Assembly: GCF_019511445.1 (NCBI RefSeq) | Contig: NZ_JAEUAN010000001.1 | Coordinates: 124,001-188,000, forward strand | From: Aliirhizobium wenxiniae | GTDB taxonomy: Bacteria; Pseudomonadota; Alphaproteobacteria; Rhizobiales; Rhizobiaceae | Reading direction: 5' to 3' | Length of the DNA stretch: 64,000 nucleotides | Part shown: piece after piece, positions 50,296 through 59,216 of the stretch | Numbering within the stretch: the stretch's first letter is position 1 | Layout: every line of letters begins with the position of its first letter | The notes under the pieces: generated by a model | Database searches by the model: none | What the model saw: only the letters and a program-made list of their open reading frames with translations | What the model was told of the DNA's origin: nothing | Translations under genes and position numbers: made by a program

Positions 50296-51705
50296 TCAAT
50301 CTTCCAGAACCCAGGTGTCCTTGGTGCCGCCGCCCTGGCTGGAATTGACCACCAGCGAGCCCTGCTTCAGCGCCACACGGGTCAAGCCACCAGGAATGAT
50401 CTTCACCTTGTCGGAGACGAGCACATAGGGGCGAAGGTCGACATGCCGCGGGGCGACACCCTTGTTGACGAAGATCGGCACGGTGGAGAGCGCCAAAGTC
50501 GGCTGGGCGATGTAGTTGCCCGGCTTTGCGGCGAGCTTCTCGGCAAAGTCGGCGCGTTCCTTCTTCGTCGCCGTCGGGCCGACCAGCATGCCGTAACCGC
50601 CGGAACCATGGACTTCCTTGATGACGAGATCGGCGATGTTTTCCAGCACGTATTTCAGGCTGTCGGGTTCCGAACAGCGCCATGTCGGCACGTTTTCGAG
50701 CAGCGCCTTGCGGCCGGTATAGAATTCGACGATTTCCGGCATGTAGGAATAGATCGCCTTGTCGTCGGAAATGCCGGTGCCGGGGGCGTTGGCGATGGTG
50801 ATGTTGCCGGCGCGGTAGACATCCATGATGCCGGGAACGCCGAGCGCCGAGTCTGCGCGGAAGGTGAGGGGATCGAGGAAGTCGTCGTCGACGCGGCGAT
50901 AGAGAACGTCGATCGCCTCATAGCCGCGGGTGGTGCGCATCTGCACCTTGCCGTCGAGGACGCGCAGATCAGACCCTTCCACCAGCTCGACGCCCATCTG
51001 GTCGGCGAGGAAGGAATGTTCGTAATAGGCGGAATTGTAGATGCCGGGGGTGAGCACGGCGACGCGCGGCTTGCCCTTGCAGCCGGGAGGGGCGACGGCC
51101 GCAAGCGACTGGCGCAGCAGCCGCGGATAGTCTTCCACCCGCTGCACCTTGTTCAGCGTGAAGAGTTCGGGGAACATCTGCATCATCGTCTCACGGTTCT
51201 CCAGCATGTAGGAGACGCCGGAGGGCGTGCGGGCATTGTCTTCCAGAACGTAGAACTGGTCTTCGCCGGTGCGTACGATATCGGTGCCGACGATATGGGT
51301 ATAGACGCCGCCGGGCGGCTTGAAGCCGATCATTTCGGGCAGGAAGGCGGAATTCTTCTCGATCAGTTCGCGCGGAATGCGGCCGGCCTTTATGATTTCC
51401 TGCTTGTGGTAGATGTCGTCGAGAAAGGCATTGAGGGCCAGAACCCGCTGCTCGATGCCTTGCGCCAGCTTTCGCCATTCGCGAGCGGAGATGATGCGGG
51501 GAATGATGTCGAAGGGGATGAGCTTTTCGGAACTGTCCGCGTGGCCGTAGACCGCAAAGGTGATGCCGGTCTTTCTGAATATGTTTTCCGCATCCTGGGT
51601 CTTGCGGATCAGATGTGCAGTATCCTGTGCCGCATACCACTCGTGGTAGTCTTTATATGGTGGGCGCGGAAGGTTCTCCGCAGTTAACATTTCATCAAAT
51701 GCCAA
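50296..51705 (-). CDS. Circularly permuted ATP-grasp ligase
   Basis: A 469-residue protein of the circularly permuted ATP-grasp family (formerly DUF404/DUF407). Typical segments are FRKTGITFAVYGHADSSEKLIPFDIIPRIIS, the PPGGVYTHIVGTDIVRTGEDQFYVLEDNARTPSGVSYMLENR loop, and VIKEVHGSGGYGMLVGP with the nucleotide-binding lysine/glycines. Start is TTG 51705, with GGGGAAC six bases upstream giving the common N-terminus MAFDEMLTA; ATG 51690 is the alternative. It would make a peptide or amide bond using ATP; the acceptor is unknown. Confidence 0.93.
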   Translation of the reverse strand: MAFDEMLTAENLPRPPYKDYHEWYAAQDTAHLIRKTQDAENIFRKTGITFAVYGHADSSEKLIPFDIIPRIISAREWRKLAQGIEQRVLALNAFLDDIYHKQEIIKAGRIPRELIEKNSAFLPEMIGFKPPGGVYTHIVGTDIVRTGEDQFYVLEDNARTPSGVSYMLENRETMMQMFPELFTLNKVQRVEDYPRLLRQSLAAVAPPGCKGKPRVAVLTPGIYNSAYYEHSFLADQMGVELVEGSDLRVLDGKVQMRTTRGYEAIDVLYRRVDDDFLDPLTFRADSALGVPGIMDVYRAGNITIANAPGTGISDDKAIYSYMPEIVEFYTGRKALLENVPTWRCSEPDSLKYVLENIADLVIKEVHGSGGYGMLVGPTATKKERADFAEKLAAKPGNYIAQPTLALSTVPIFVNKGVAPRHVDLRPYVLVSDKVKIIPGGLTRVALKQGSLVVNSSQGGGTKDTWVLED

Positions 51706-52013
51706 AGAAGCGTTCCCCTTTTTTTGGCCATAAGAATACAACGTTGAGGGCAATGCAAGAACCATGCGCAGTTGCCGAAGATAAAATCGCAACTCCACTT
51801 GGCCTCCAAGAAATAGGGTATTCAAGCCTGCCTGCCAGTGCTGAACTTGATCCGTCAGGATATGCTAACATTCGTCAAATCAATGTGTTGCCCGTTAATG
51901 CGCCAAGTGCTCAATGGATGATCAACGTCATTGACGATTGCCGTCAGATTTTCTGCTTTGACCGGGAAATGCTCTCCGCCTAAGGACATTGACCTCTTTG
52001 ACGGAAGCCAATC
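51706..52013. other. Intergenic region, divergent promoters
   Basis: About 310 bp between the ATP-grasp operon and the DMT transporter, both reading outwards. A plus-strand frame 51752-51983 (76 residues) has a GAGGG before its ATG but no recognisable product, and is not called. No repeat or palindrome stood out. Confidence 0.4.
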
Positions 52014-52898
52014 ATGCTTGACCGCCTTGCACCGGCAATCTTTGCTTTTCTATGGTCCACGGGCTGGATCGTGGCGAAATACGCGGCCATGCATGCCGAC
52101 CCGATCACCTTTCTCGCGGTGCGGCATGCTCTCGCGGCGTGTGCCTTTGCCGGCCTCTGTCTGCTGATCGGGGCTAAGTGGCCGAAGAGCGGGGTCGCGT
52201 TCGGCAGGGCCATTCTCTCGGGCGTGTTTCTGCATGGGCTTTATCTCGTCGGCGTCTGGTATGCGATCGGGCAGGGGGTGCCCTCGGGCCTGTCCGGCAT
52301 CATCGCCGGGCTGCAGCCGCTTTTGACGGCGCTGGCTGCGACCTTCCTGCTTGGCGAGCGGCTGTCGGTTCTTCAGCGGATCGGCCTCGGGCTCGGCTTT
52401 GCCGGCATTTTGATTGCGATTTCACCGCAGCTTCTGGCCAGCCTTGCCGCCGGGCTGACGGGACTCGGCATTCCGTTGATCATCAATCTCGTCGCCATGA
52501 CCTCGGTGACCTACGGGACCATCTACCAGAAACAGCATCTGCAGCAGGCCGACCTGATGGCGACCGCGACGCTGCAGTTTATCGGCGCATTGATCGTCAC
52601 CCTGCCGATCGCGCTTCTGACAGAGGACATGCGGTTTGACTGGACATGGCAGGCAATGGCATCGATGGCATGGTCGGTGATCGGCATTTCGATGGGAGCG
52701 GTGTTCCTGCTCTTGCGGCTCATTCGCCACGGACAGGTCTCGCGCGCCGCCTCGCTGATCTATCTGATGCCGCCGATGGTGGCGATCGAGGCGGCAATCC
52801 TGTTCGGCGAACCGCTGACCCTGCCGGTGGTGGTGGGGACGGTGATCGTGGTGGCGGGCGTGTATCTGGTGAACCGGAAGACGCCTAAGGTAGCTTAA
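52014..52898 (+). CDS. DMT-superfamily transporter (EamA)
   Basis: A 294-residue inner-membrane transporter with ten helices formed from two EamA repeats: LAPAIFAFLWSTGWIVAKYAAMHADPITFLAVRHALA opens the first, and GIPLIINLVAMTSVTYGTIYQKQHL the second; the conserved LLGERLSVLQRIGLGLGFAGILI closes the first. Substrate unknown (amino acids or metabolites are typical). It is followed 15 bases later by a nucleotidyltransferase gene in the same direction. Confidence 0.92.
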   Translation: MLDRLAPAIFAFLWSTGWIVAKYAAMHADPITFLAVRHALAACAFAGLCLLIGAKWPKSGVAFGRAILSGVFLHGLYLVGVWYAIGQGVPSGLSGIIAGLQPLLTALAATFLLGERLSVLQRIGLGLGFAGILIAISPQLLASLAAGLTGLGIPLIINLVAMTSVTYGTIYQKQHLQQADLMATATLQFIGALIVTLPIALLTEDMRFDWTWQAMASMAWSVIGISMGAVFLLLRLIRHGQVSRAASLIYLMPPMVAIEAAILFGEPLTLPVVVGTVIVVAGVYLVNRKTPKVA

Positions 52899-52912
52899 AA
52901 AGAGGCTTATCG

Positions 52913-53533
52913 GTGAGTAATAAAGGTGATGAATTCGAGTCTCCCGATGAGGCCGCGTGGTCGGCCTGGAACCCTTACGAACTGGCTGCCCGCCTGAAGG
53001 ATTTATCGCTGCCATGGTGCGTGGTGGGCGGATGGGCGCTCGATCTGTGGCACGGCCACCAGCTTAGGGATCACGAGGATATCGAGTTTACGATCCTGAG
53101 GGATGATTTCGCTGCTTTTCGTGCTTGTCTCGCGGATATGCGGTTCTATTCTGTTCAGGACGGCCAGATCGAATACCTTGCGCCGGACGAGCAGCCGGAG
53201 CCTGATGTTTTTCAGATCTGGTGCGAGGAGATCGCAAGCCGGACATGGCGGGCCGATATGATGATCGAGCCGGGCACGCTGGATCGATGGGTTTATAAAA
53301 GGGAGCCTTCGATCAGTGCTCCGCGCAAAGAGATGGTCGCTCGCACGGCCGATGGCATTCCTTATCTGAAGCCGGCAGCCGTCCTGCTGTTCAAGGCGAA
53401 GTATCTGCGCCCGAAGGACGAGGCGGATTTCGAGCATGCCTTGCCGAAGCTGACGCAAGAGGATCGGGCTTGGCTGAGGTCTCTGCTCGAAATCCTTCAC
53501 CCAGGCCATGTCTGGATTTCCAGCCTTTCGTGA
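52913..53533 (+). CDS. Nucleotidyltransferase, aminoglycoside ANT(2'')-like
   Basis: A 206-residue protein with the nucleotidyltransferase signature GGWALDLWHG (residues 39-48) followed by LRDHEDIEFTILRDDF, which supplies the metal-binding acids; this is the pattern of the aminoglycoside 2''-adenylyltransferase-like family. Whether it modifies an antibiotic or is an antitoxin-like or metabolic NTase is undecided. GTG start at 52913 with AAAGAGG upstream. Co-transcribed with the DMT transporter. Confidence 0.8.
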   Translation: MSNKGDEFESPDEAAWSAWNPYELAARLKDLSLPWCVVGGWALDLWHGHQLRDHEDIEFTILRDDFAAFRACLADMRFYSVQDGQIEYLAPDEQPEPDVFQIWCEEIASRTWRADMMIEPGTLDRWVYKREPSISAPRKEMVARTADGIPYLKPAAVLLFKAKYLRPKDEADFEHALPKLTQEDRAWLRSLLEILHPGHVWISSLS

Positions 53534-53560
53534 ATTTCGCCATGCATCGCTAAAAGCAAA

Positions 53561-53583
53561 ACGGCCGGGATGAACCCGGCCGT
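53561..53583 (-). terminator. Intrinsic terminator of the RNA helicase gene
   Basis: ACGGCCGGG (53561-53569) pairs with CCCGGCCGT (53575-53583); on the minus strand TTTTGCTTTT follows. It lies 25 bp past the helicase stop. Confidence 0.85.
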
Positions 53584-53607
53584 CTGCAATTCATCCTATC
53601 TCAGCCC

Positions 53608-55374
53608 TTAAGCCGGACGGCGCTTGCGGCCCTGAAAGCCGCCGCCGCGCTGTTCGTCGCCGCGAGCCGGGCCGGGATTGCCGAAGCGGACGGGGCCGCG
53701 GCCTTCGCTCTGATTGGTCTTCTGTGGGGCGTGGCGGTTCTGGCCGCCGGTCTTTGCCGGAGCCTGCGCACCATCGGTCGCACCGGCCTGATGCTGCTGG
53801 CGCTGCTTGCCGGCTTCATGGGCGCCGTGGGCGGCGCGGTCACGATTGCCGCCATTGTTCGCCTGACGCTGACCCTGGCCCTGATGACCACGGTTCGGAC
53901 CGCCGTTGCGCTTCTGCTGCTCGCCACGGTTCGGACGGAAATCCGAGGTCGTGGCCAGATCGTTGTCGCCTTCCGAACGCGGAGCTTCCTCGTTGCGGCG
54001 CTGGCCGCGGAACTCTTCGTTGCGGCGGTTGTCGCGCTGCGGGCGGTTGTTGGAGCCGCCACGGCGTTCCTGACGTTCTTCCGAAGCACCTTCTGCGCCT
54101 TCGGCGAAGAACGGCTTGCGGGCGGGGCGTTCGCGGCGCTTGGACTTGCCGCCTTCGCCGTTACCCCCACCGTTGTTTCCACGGGCCTTGTTGCCGCTGC
54201 GGTTGTTGTTGCCATTGCCGCGAACCGGACGGTTCAGCGCTTCCGGGCGCTCGCCGGATGCGGCCTTGATTTCGATGCCCATCAGTTTTTCGATGTCGCG
54301 CAGCAGCAGCGTTTCATCCGGTGCGCAGAAGGCAATCGCGATGCCGTCGCGGCCGGCGCGGGCGGTACGGCCGATGCGGTGAACATAGGCGTCCGGTACT
54401 TCCGGCAGGTCGTAGTTATAGACGTGGCTGACGGCCGGGATGTCGATGCCGCGGGCGGCGACGTCGGTTGCGATCAGCGTCTTGATCTCACCGTCGCGGA
54501 AACCCTTCAAGGCGCGCTCGCGCTGGCCCTGGCTCTTGTTGCCGTGGATGGAGGCAACCGAGAAGCCGATATTGTCGAGATGCTTCATCAGCTTCTCGGC
54601 AGTGTGCTTGGTGCGCATGAAGACGATCGAGCGGCCGTCCGGATTTTCGAGCAGCGACTTGCGCAGGATTTCGGTCTTGTCACCCTTGCCGGCAACGAAG
54701 TGGACATACTGCTCCACCTTGTCGGCAGCCTTGCCCGGAGGCGTGACTTCGACCTTCACCGGATCCGTCAGGAAATCGGCAGCCAGATCAGCGATCGCCT
54801 TCGGCATGGTGGCCGAGAACAGCATCGTCTGGCGCTTCTTAGGCACCATTTTCGAGATCTTGCGCAGGTCATGGACGAAGCCGAGATCGAGCATCTGATC
54901 GGCTTCATCTAGGATGAGGAAGCGGACGGTCGTCAGGCCGATGGCGCGGCGGGCAACCAGGTCAAGCAGGCGGCCGGGAGTGGCGACGAGGATGTCGGTG
55001 CCCTTTTCCAGCTGCAGCTGCTGCTTGTTGATCGACACGCCGCCGACGACGAGATTGATCTTCAGCGGGCGGCCCTTGACGAAGGTCTTCAGGTTGGCAG
55101 CGATCTGGTTCACCAGTTCGCGCGTCGGTGCGAGGATCAGCGAACGGGTCGTACGGTTGTCGGGGCGGATGTTTTCAGCGAGCAGACGCTCGATCAGCGG
55201 CAGGCCGAAAGCGGCGGTCTTGCCGGTGCCGGTCTGGGCAAGGCCGATCAGGTCGCGGCCTTCGAGGAGAAGCGGGATAGCCTGCGCCTGGATCGGCGTC
55301 GGGGTTTCAATGCCAAGCGCGGTCAGCGTGGCGACGATCTGCTTGGAGACACCAAGAGATTCAAAATTCGTCAA
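53608..55374 (-). CDS. DEAD-box RNA helicase, RhlE-type, with long basic tail
   Basis: A 588-residue ATP-dependent RNA helicase for ribosome assembly or RNA decay, often cold-induced. Core motifs: TPTPIQAQAIPLLLEGRDLIGLAQTGTGKTAAFGLP (Q and I), PTRELVNQ (Ia), DEAD in LILDEADQMLDLGFV (II), SAT (III), RGIDIPAVSHVYNYDLPE (V) and HRIGRTARAGRDG (VI). From about residue 380 the tail is disordered, rich in Asn, Gly, Arg and Gln (NNNRSGNKARGNNGGGNGEGG, RRGGSNNRPQRDNRR), about 200 residues long, an RNA-binding and condensate-prone tail. Start is TTG 55374 (AAAGG upstream); ATG 55404 is possible but adds ten unlike residues. Confidence 0.94.
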   Translation of the reverse strand: MTNFESLGVSKQIVATLTALGIETPTPIQAQAIPLLLEGRDLIGLAQTGTGKTAAFGLPLIERLLAENIRPDNRTTRSLILAPTRELVNQIAANLKTFVKGRPLKINLVVGGVSINKQQLQLEKGTDILVATPGRLLDLVARRAIGLTTVRFLILDEADQMLDLGFVHDLRKISKMVPKKRQTMLFSATMPKAIADLAADFLTDPVKVEVTPPGKAADKVEQYVHFVAGKGDKTEILRKSLLENPDGRSIVFMRTKHTAEKLMKHLDNIGFSVASIHGNKSQGQRERALKGFRDGEIKTLIATDVAARGIDIPAVSHVYNYDLPEVPDAYVHRIGRTARAGRDGIAIAFCAPDETLLLRDIEKLMGIEIKAASGERPEALNRPVRGNGNNNRSGNKARGNNGGGNGEGGKSKRRERPARKPFFAEGAEGASEERQERRGGSNNRPQRDNRRNEEFRGQRRNEEAPRSEGDNDLATTSDFRPNRGEQQKRNGGPNRGHQGQGQRQANNGGNRDRAAHGAHEAGKQRQQHQAGATDGAQAPAKTGGQNRHAPQKTNQSEGRGPVRFGNPGPARGDEQRGGGFQGRKRRPA

Positions 55375-55705
55375 AGCGAATACCTTTCGGGGCGCCAAAA
55401 ACATTTATGCCGGCTCGGCACCATGCCGTGTCGGCTGTCTCTGGCGTCAAGAACCCCGCGTGAAGTGGGAACTTGTGTGTTGGAAATTGCTTCCCAGCGC
55501 TTGAACCCTGAGTGTCAGGGCGATCTATCTGTGCGCCTTGTTCCTTCTTTGCGAACTTTGTTGTCGCAGGGCCAACTCACGCGGCGGCCGGAAGGTGAAA
55601 GCATGAGCCGCATGTGGTGGATTTTACGGGAAAAGTCAAGGATGTTTCGCAGATGCGAAGCGCAGGCCAGCCATGCGGCCTGCGCTTCGGTCTATTTAAT
55701 GCAGG
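55375..55705. other. Promoter region of the helicase and 3' end of the permease gene
   Basis: 330 bp. The helicase is cold-type and its long 5' leader probably lies here. A hairpin at 55657-55688 sits before the permease stop. No gene was found. Confidence 0.45.
55657..55688 (-). terminator. Strong hairpin after the uracil permease gene
   Basis: GAAGCGCAGGCC (55657-55668) pairs perfectly with GGCCTGCGCTTC (55677-55688), an 8-base loop, 18 bp past the permease stop on the minus strand. No T-run follows on the minus strand, so termination may need help. Confidence 0.6.
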
Positions 55706-57040
55706 TCAGGCCTGCTGATCGGGCTTGTGCGCTGCCTTGGTCAGGCCGAGTGCGTGGTACAGCACGATCGCGCCGATCGTGGCCGTGCCGATGCCGTCGA
55801 GCGTGAAGCCTGCGACGTCGAGCTTGAAGTTGCCGGCGCCCAGAACCAGCGCCACGCCAACGGTGATCAGGTTGCGCGGTTCGGCGAAATCGACCTTGTT
55901 TTCCACCCAGATGCGACCGGCTGTTGCGGCGATCAGGCCGAAGACGACGATCGAGAGGCCGCCGAGAACCGGGCCGGGAATGGTCTGGATCAGCGCGCCG
56001 AATTTCGGCGAGAAGCCGAGCAGGATGGCGACGAAGGCGGCGACGAGGAAGACCAGCGTCGAGAAGATGCGGGTGACGGCCATGACGCCCATGTTTTCGG
56101 CATAGGTCGTCATGCCGGTGCCGCCGAAGAAGCCGGAGAACATCGTTGCCACACCGTCACCGATGAAGGCGCGACCGAGATAGGGGTCGAGATTGCGGCC
56201 GGTCATGGCGCCGATCGCCTTGATATGCCCGAGGTTTTCGGCAACCAGAATGACGACGACCGGGGCAATCAGGGTGATCGCTGAGGCCGAGAAGACCGGT
56301 GCGGTGAAGGTCGGCATGCCGAACCATGCGGCGGCGGAAACGCCCGAGAAGTCGATCGGCGTGCCGTAGCCCATACCGTTCGCCAGCACGAGATAGAGGA
56401 GATAGGCGAAAGCGCCGCCGAGAAGGATCGGCAGGCGGCGGGTCATGCCGGGGGCATAGACGGCAACGAGGCCGACGGCTGCGACAGTAGCAATGGCCAC
56501 CCAGCGCGACAGCTGGCTGCCGTCAGGCGTGGCCGCGCCGGTGCCGGAGGCGCTGGCGATCGCGATCGGCGCCAGCACGAGGCCGATGGCGGCAACGATC
56601 GCGCCGGTCAGTACCGGCGGCATCAGCCGCTCGATCCAGCGATGGCCGGCCATCATGACGATGACGCCGATCAGCGCGTAAAGCGCGCCGGCTGCGATGA
56701 TGCCGCCGAGAGCAAGCGCGATATTCGGGTTAGGCGCGCCGGCTGCAGCGGCCGTTGCCACCAGAACCGGGCCGATGAAGGCGAAGGACGAGCCGAGATA
56801 GCTCGGCACGCGGCCGCCGACGGCGATGAAGAAGATCAGTGTCGAGATGCCGGAAAACAGGATCGAGACGTTCGGGTCGAAACCCATGATCATAGGGGCA
56901 AGAACGGTCGAGCCGAACATTGCCACCACATGCTGGAAGCCCAGCACCACCGTCGGTCCGGCCGGAAGCCGTTCGTCGGGCAGGATGCGCCCTTCCGTCT
57001 TCAGCCGCCAACGCGGAAAATACCCACCTGTCTCGCTCAT
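55706..57040 (-). CDS. rutG: NCS2 pyrimidine permease, RutG-like
   Basis: A 444-residue nucleobase:cation symporter-2. It follows E. coli RutG almost throughout: LPDERLPAGPTVVLGFQHVVAMFGSTVLAPMIMGFDPNVSILFSG, GGRVPSYLGSSFAFIGPVL, IERLMPPVLTGAIV, VILVAENLGHIKAIGAMTGRNLDPYLGRAFIGDGVATMFSGFFGGTGMTTYAENMGVMAVT, and FSPKFGALIQTIPGPVLGGLSIVVFGLIA. Substrate-binding acids are in the VAENLGH and TTYAENMG loops. It should import uracil and possibly thymine for the PreAT/HydA/HyuC pathway 20-40 kb upstream. No RutR-type box was found upstream; a TTGAT-N7-ATCAA repeat is at 57103. Confidence 0.93.
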   Translation of the reverse strand: MSETGGYFPRWRLKTEGRILPDERLPAGPTVVLGFQHVVAMFGSTVLAPMIMGFDPNVSILFSGISTLIFFIAVGGRVPSYLGSSFAFIGPVLVATAAAAGAPNPNIALALGGIIAAGALYALIGVIVMMAGHRWIERLMPPVLTGAIVAAIGLVLAPIAIASASGTGAATPDGSQLSRWVAIATVAAVGLVAVYAPGMTRRLPILLGGAFAYLLYLVLANGMGYGTPIDFSGVSAAAWFGMPTFTAPVFSASAITLIAPVVVILVAENLGHIKAIGAMTGRNLDPYLGRAFIGDGVATMFSGFFGGTGMTTYAENMGVMAVTRIFSTLVFLVAAFVAILLGFSPKFGALIQTIPGPVLGGLSIVVFGLIAATAGRIWVENKVDFAEPRNLITVGVALVLGAGNFKLDVAGFTLDGIGTATIGAIVLYHALGLTKAAHKPDQQA

Positions 57041-57102
57041 CGTTCGCCCTGTCCTGTTGCATCCCGCCAGTCGACCGACATGCCGTGTGATGTCGTCGTT
57101 TT

Positions 57103-57119
57103 TTGATTTTGAGTATCAA
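57103..57119. promoter_or_regulatory. Inverted repeat TTGAT-N7-ATCAA upstream of rutG
   Basis: TTGAT (57103-57107) and ATCAA (57115-57119) are inverted with a seven-base spacer, 63-79 bp before the permease ATG. Spacing is three more than an FNR box, so it is not called one; it may be an operator of unknown protein. Confidence 0.35.
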
Positions 57120-57299
57120 GGCGGGATTGAATTTTTGCCTGTCGCGCGGGCACGGGATCGCCGCGGATGCTTCGATACATCGTGCCGGCTCGCAAAAAGC
57201 CTCGTTATCGCCATTGATGGCCGCTGTCATCGGGCGGGCAAGGTTTCCCACAACAGTTCAGTCGAGAACCGTGCGCAAAAAGGACGCATCTATCGTGTC

Positions 57300-57788
57300 T
57301 CAGCTGTTAAGAGACATCGGCTTTTCGCCGCCCGGCGGCAGGCCGAACAGGCGTCTCACACGGTTGAGAAACCACCCATAGGGACGTCCGAGCGCCAGCA
57401 TCATGACCGCTGCTCCGAGAATGCCGTAGAAAAGGCCAGAGCCGGAGGCTCCGCTGACGGCAATGATGACCGCGTAGATCGGTACCTGAAAACTGAGCAG
57501 TGCCACGCTGTCCCAGAACAGCCGGGAGATCCGGCTGTCGGTCGCCCGTTGCATCACCCAGTCCCGCCACAATCCGTAAGGCCTGCCGACCGGGATCATC
57601 AGCAGGGCGCCGAGAAGGCGGGCATTCAGCACTTCTTCCCAGCTCATCTGCGCGATGAAGCGCTCGTTGATGATGCCGGTCGTGGTGAAGAAGAGGATGA
57701 GTGCCGTCGTGTCGGCGATGAAGGAGCGCCTGCGTATCTGTCGATCTTCGAGGGTGAGGGACAATTTCGCCATCCTGCCAAAGGTCAT
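57300..57788 (-). CDS. alaE: L-alanine exporter, AlaE family
   Basis: A 162-residue four-helix inner-membrane protein. FIADTTALILFFTTTGIINERFIAQMSWEEVLNARLLGALLMIPVGRPYGLWRDWVMQRA corresponds closely to the AlaE pattern (xADTxAxxxYxxxxNxxxE ... WPYGMYRDxxxR), and ALGRPYGWFLNRVRRLFGL to the C-terminal signature. AlaE exports alanine in E. coli. Adjacent genes give no hint about regulation. Start at 57788 is assumed; ATG 57773 is an alternative. Confidence 0.88.
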   Translation of the reverse strand: MTFGRMAKLSLTLEDRQIRRRSFIADTTALILFFTTTGIINERFIAQMSWEEVLNARLLGALLMIPVGRPYGLWRDWVMQRATDSRISRLFWDSVALLSFQVPIYAVIIAVSGASGSGLFYGILGAAVMMLALGRPYGWFLNRVRRLFGLPPGGEKPMSLNS

Positions 57789-57845
57789 CTACCTTCGTGC
57801 AAACGCTTTGTTTCCCGGTTCGTTGCCTCGTCGTTCCGGCCAAGC

Positions 57846-59216
57846 TCAGAACGCGATCGCGACCTGCAACCCGGCCTGCTGCCGGTTCTCGATCGACAGG
57901 GTCAATCCGTAGACGGTGCAGATTTCCTTGACGATCGAAAGCCCCAGTCCTGTGCCGGGAACCTGTTCGTCGAGCCTGACACCACGTTCGGTCATGCTGC
58001 GGATCTTTTCCGGATCGACGCCGGGGCCATTGTCGGTGACGGTCAGGCGACGGTTCTTCCAAGTGATGGTCACCTCGCTCGAAGCCCACTTGACGGCGTT
58101 TTCGACGATATTGCCGATCAGTTCGCGAAGATCATGCGGGTCGAGCGGTACATCCGCCGGCTCTCCGGTCTCTACCTGCCAGATGAGCGCTTCGCCTTCG
58201 GGCGTGCGCTTCAGCGTGCGGACGATCTGGCCCACAATCTTGTCCATATCGGCATCGGACTGGCGCAGTTCGGCATTGGCAACGATCCGGCTTCTGGCCA
58301 GTTCGGCCTCGACATGGGCGCGCATCATCGCCACCAGCCTGTCGATCTCGTCTGCCATTTCCGCCTCGCCCTTCTGGCGCAGGGTCAGGGCATCGTTGGA
58401 GAGGATCGTCAGCGGCGTCTTCAGCCCGTGCGCCAGATCACCGGCGCGGGCGCGGGCCTTGGCGATTGCCTGGGCCTGTGCGTCGAGCAGGCGGTTGACC
58501 GAATTTTCGACAGGCTCGAACTCCTTCGGCAGCACGCCGTCCAGCCTTCCTCCACGGCGTTCGCGAATACGGTCGAGACCACTTGTCAGGGCCGCGAGCG
58601 GTTTCAGGCCGAATACGACCTGGATCAGCGAGGCGCCGATCAGAAACAGCGCCAGCCCCGCGAGATAGGGCAGGATGTCGAAGGCGAAACGATAATCGGC
58701 ATCCTGCAGGGGCTTGCGGTCGGCCGCGACGGTGATCCGTAGGGTTTTCAGGCCAGCGGGCGTCGGCACCATGATCTGCCGCTGCTGGGCCGTCAGTGTC
58801 GTGCCGTCCGGTCCGGCCGTGTCGTAGTGCAGAACGCGACCATCGCTCGGCTGGTCGGCAGGCGGGGCAAGGGTGAAATCCCACAGCGAGGGCGAGCGCA
58901 GGCGGGCGGGGGAGGTGTCGTCTCCGATCTGCCAGTAGAGGCCGCCATAGGCATCGCCGAAACGCTTGTCGAAAAAGCCCGCAGGACGTTCCGGACTGCC
59001 ATCTGGGGCAAAGCGCAGGGAGGCTGCAATATTATTGATATGGCCGGTGAGCTCTGCGTTGAGCCGTCGTTCCAGATTGGCGGAAAAGACCGAGACCATG
59101 AAAAGGGCGGCAAGCGCCAGTGCCGAGGGTACGGCCACGAGCGAGATGATCAGGAAGCGGGCGCGGATCGAAAGCGGACGGCGTCCGGGGCGCTCGGTTT
59201 GAATGTCCCCGTTCAT
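57846..59216 (-). CDS. Sensor histidine kinase, PhoQ-like
   Basis: A 456-residue membrane kinase. TM1 at about 20-42, periplasmic domain 43-179, TM2 180-203, HAMP 203-255, phospho-acceptor His263 in AGDLAHGLKTPLTILSNDAL, ATP-binding boxes NIVENAVKWASSE, VTDNGPGVDPEKI and VPGTGLGLSIVKEI. The AHGLKTPL variant is characteristic of PhoQ-type kinases, which sense divalent cations or periplasmic stress. Start overlaps the regulator stop by four bases (ATGA). Final gene of the PepSY-regulator-kinase operon. Confidence 0.93.
   Translation of the reverse strand: MNGDIQTERPGRRPLSIRARFLIISLVAVPSALALAALFMVSVFSANLERRLNAELTGHINNIAASLRFAPDGSPERPAGFFDKRFGDAYGGLYWQIGDDTSPARLRSPSLWDFTLAPPADQPSDGRVLHYDTAGPDGTTLTAQQRQIMVPTPAGLKTLRITVAADRKPLQDADYRFAFDILPYLAGLALFLIGASLIQVVFGLKPLAALTSGLDRIRERRGGRLDGVLPKEFEPVENSVNRLLDAQAQAIAKARARAGDLAHGLKTPLTILSNDALTLRQKGEAEMADEIDRLVAMMRAHVEAELARSRIVANAELRQSDADMDKIVGQIVRTLKRTPEGEALIWQVETGEPADVPLDPHDLRELIGNIVENAVKWASSEVTITWKNRRLTVTDNGPGVDPEKIRSMTERGVRLDEQVPGTGLGLSIVKEICTVYGLTLSIENRQQAGLQVAIAF

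Noticed and set aside
51752..51983. Plus-strand frame of 76 codons before the DMT transporter gene
   Set aside because: A GAGGG precedes the ATG, but the product has no recognisable domain and lies in an intergenic promoter region; not called as a gene.
57103..57119. Third FNR box upstream of the rutG-like permease
   Set aside because: The TTGAT and ATCAA halves are seven bases apart; FNR/FixK boxes need four.
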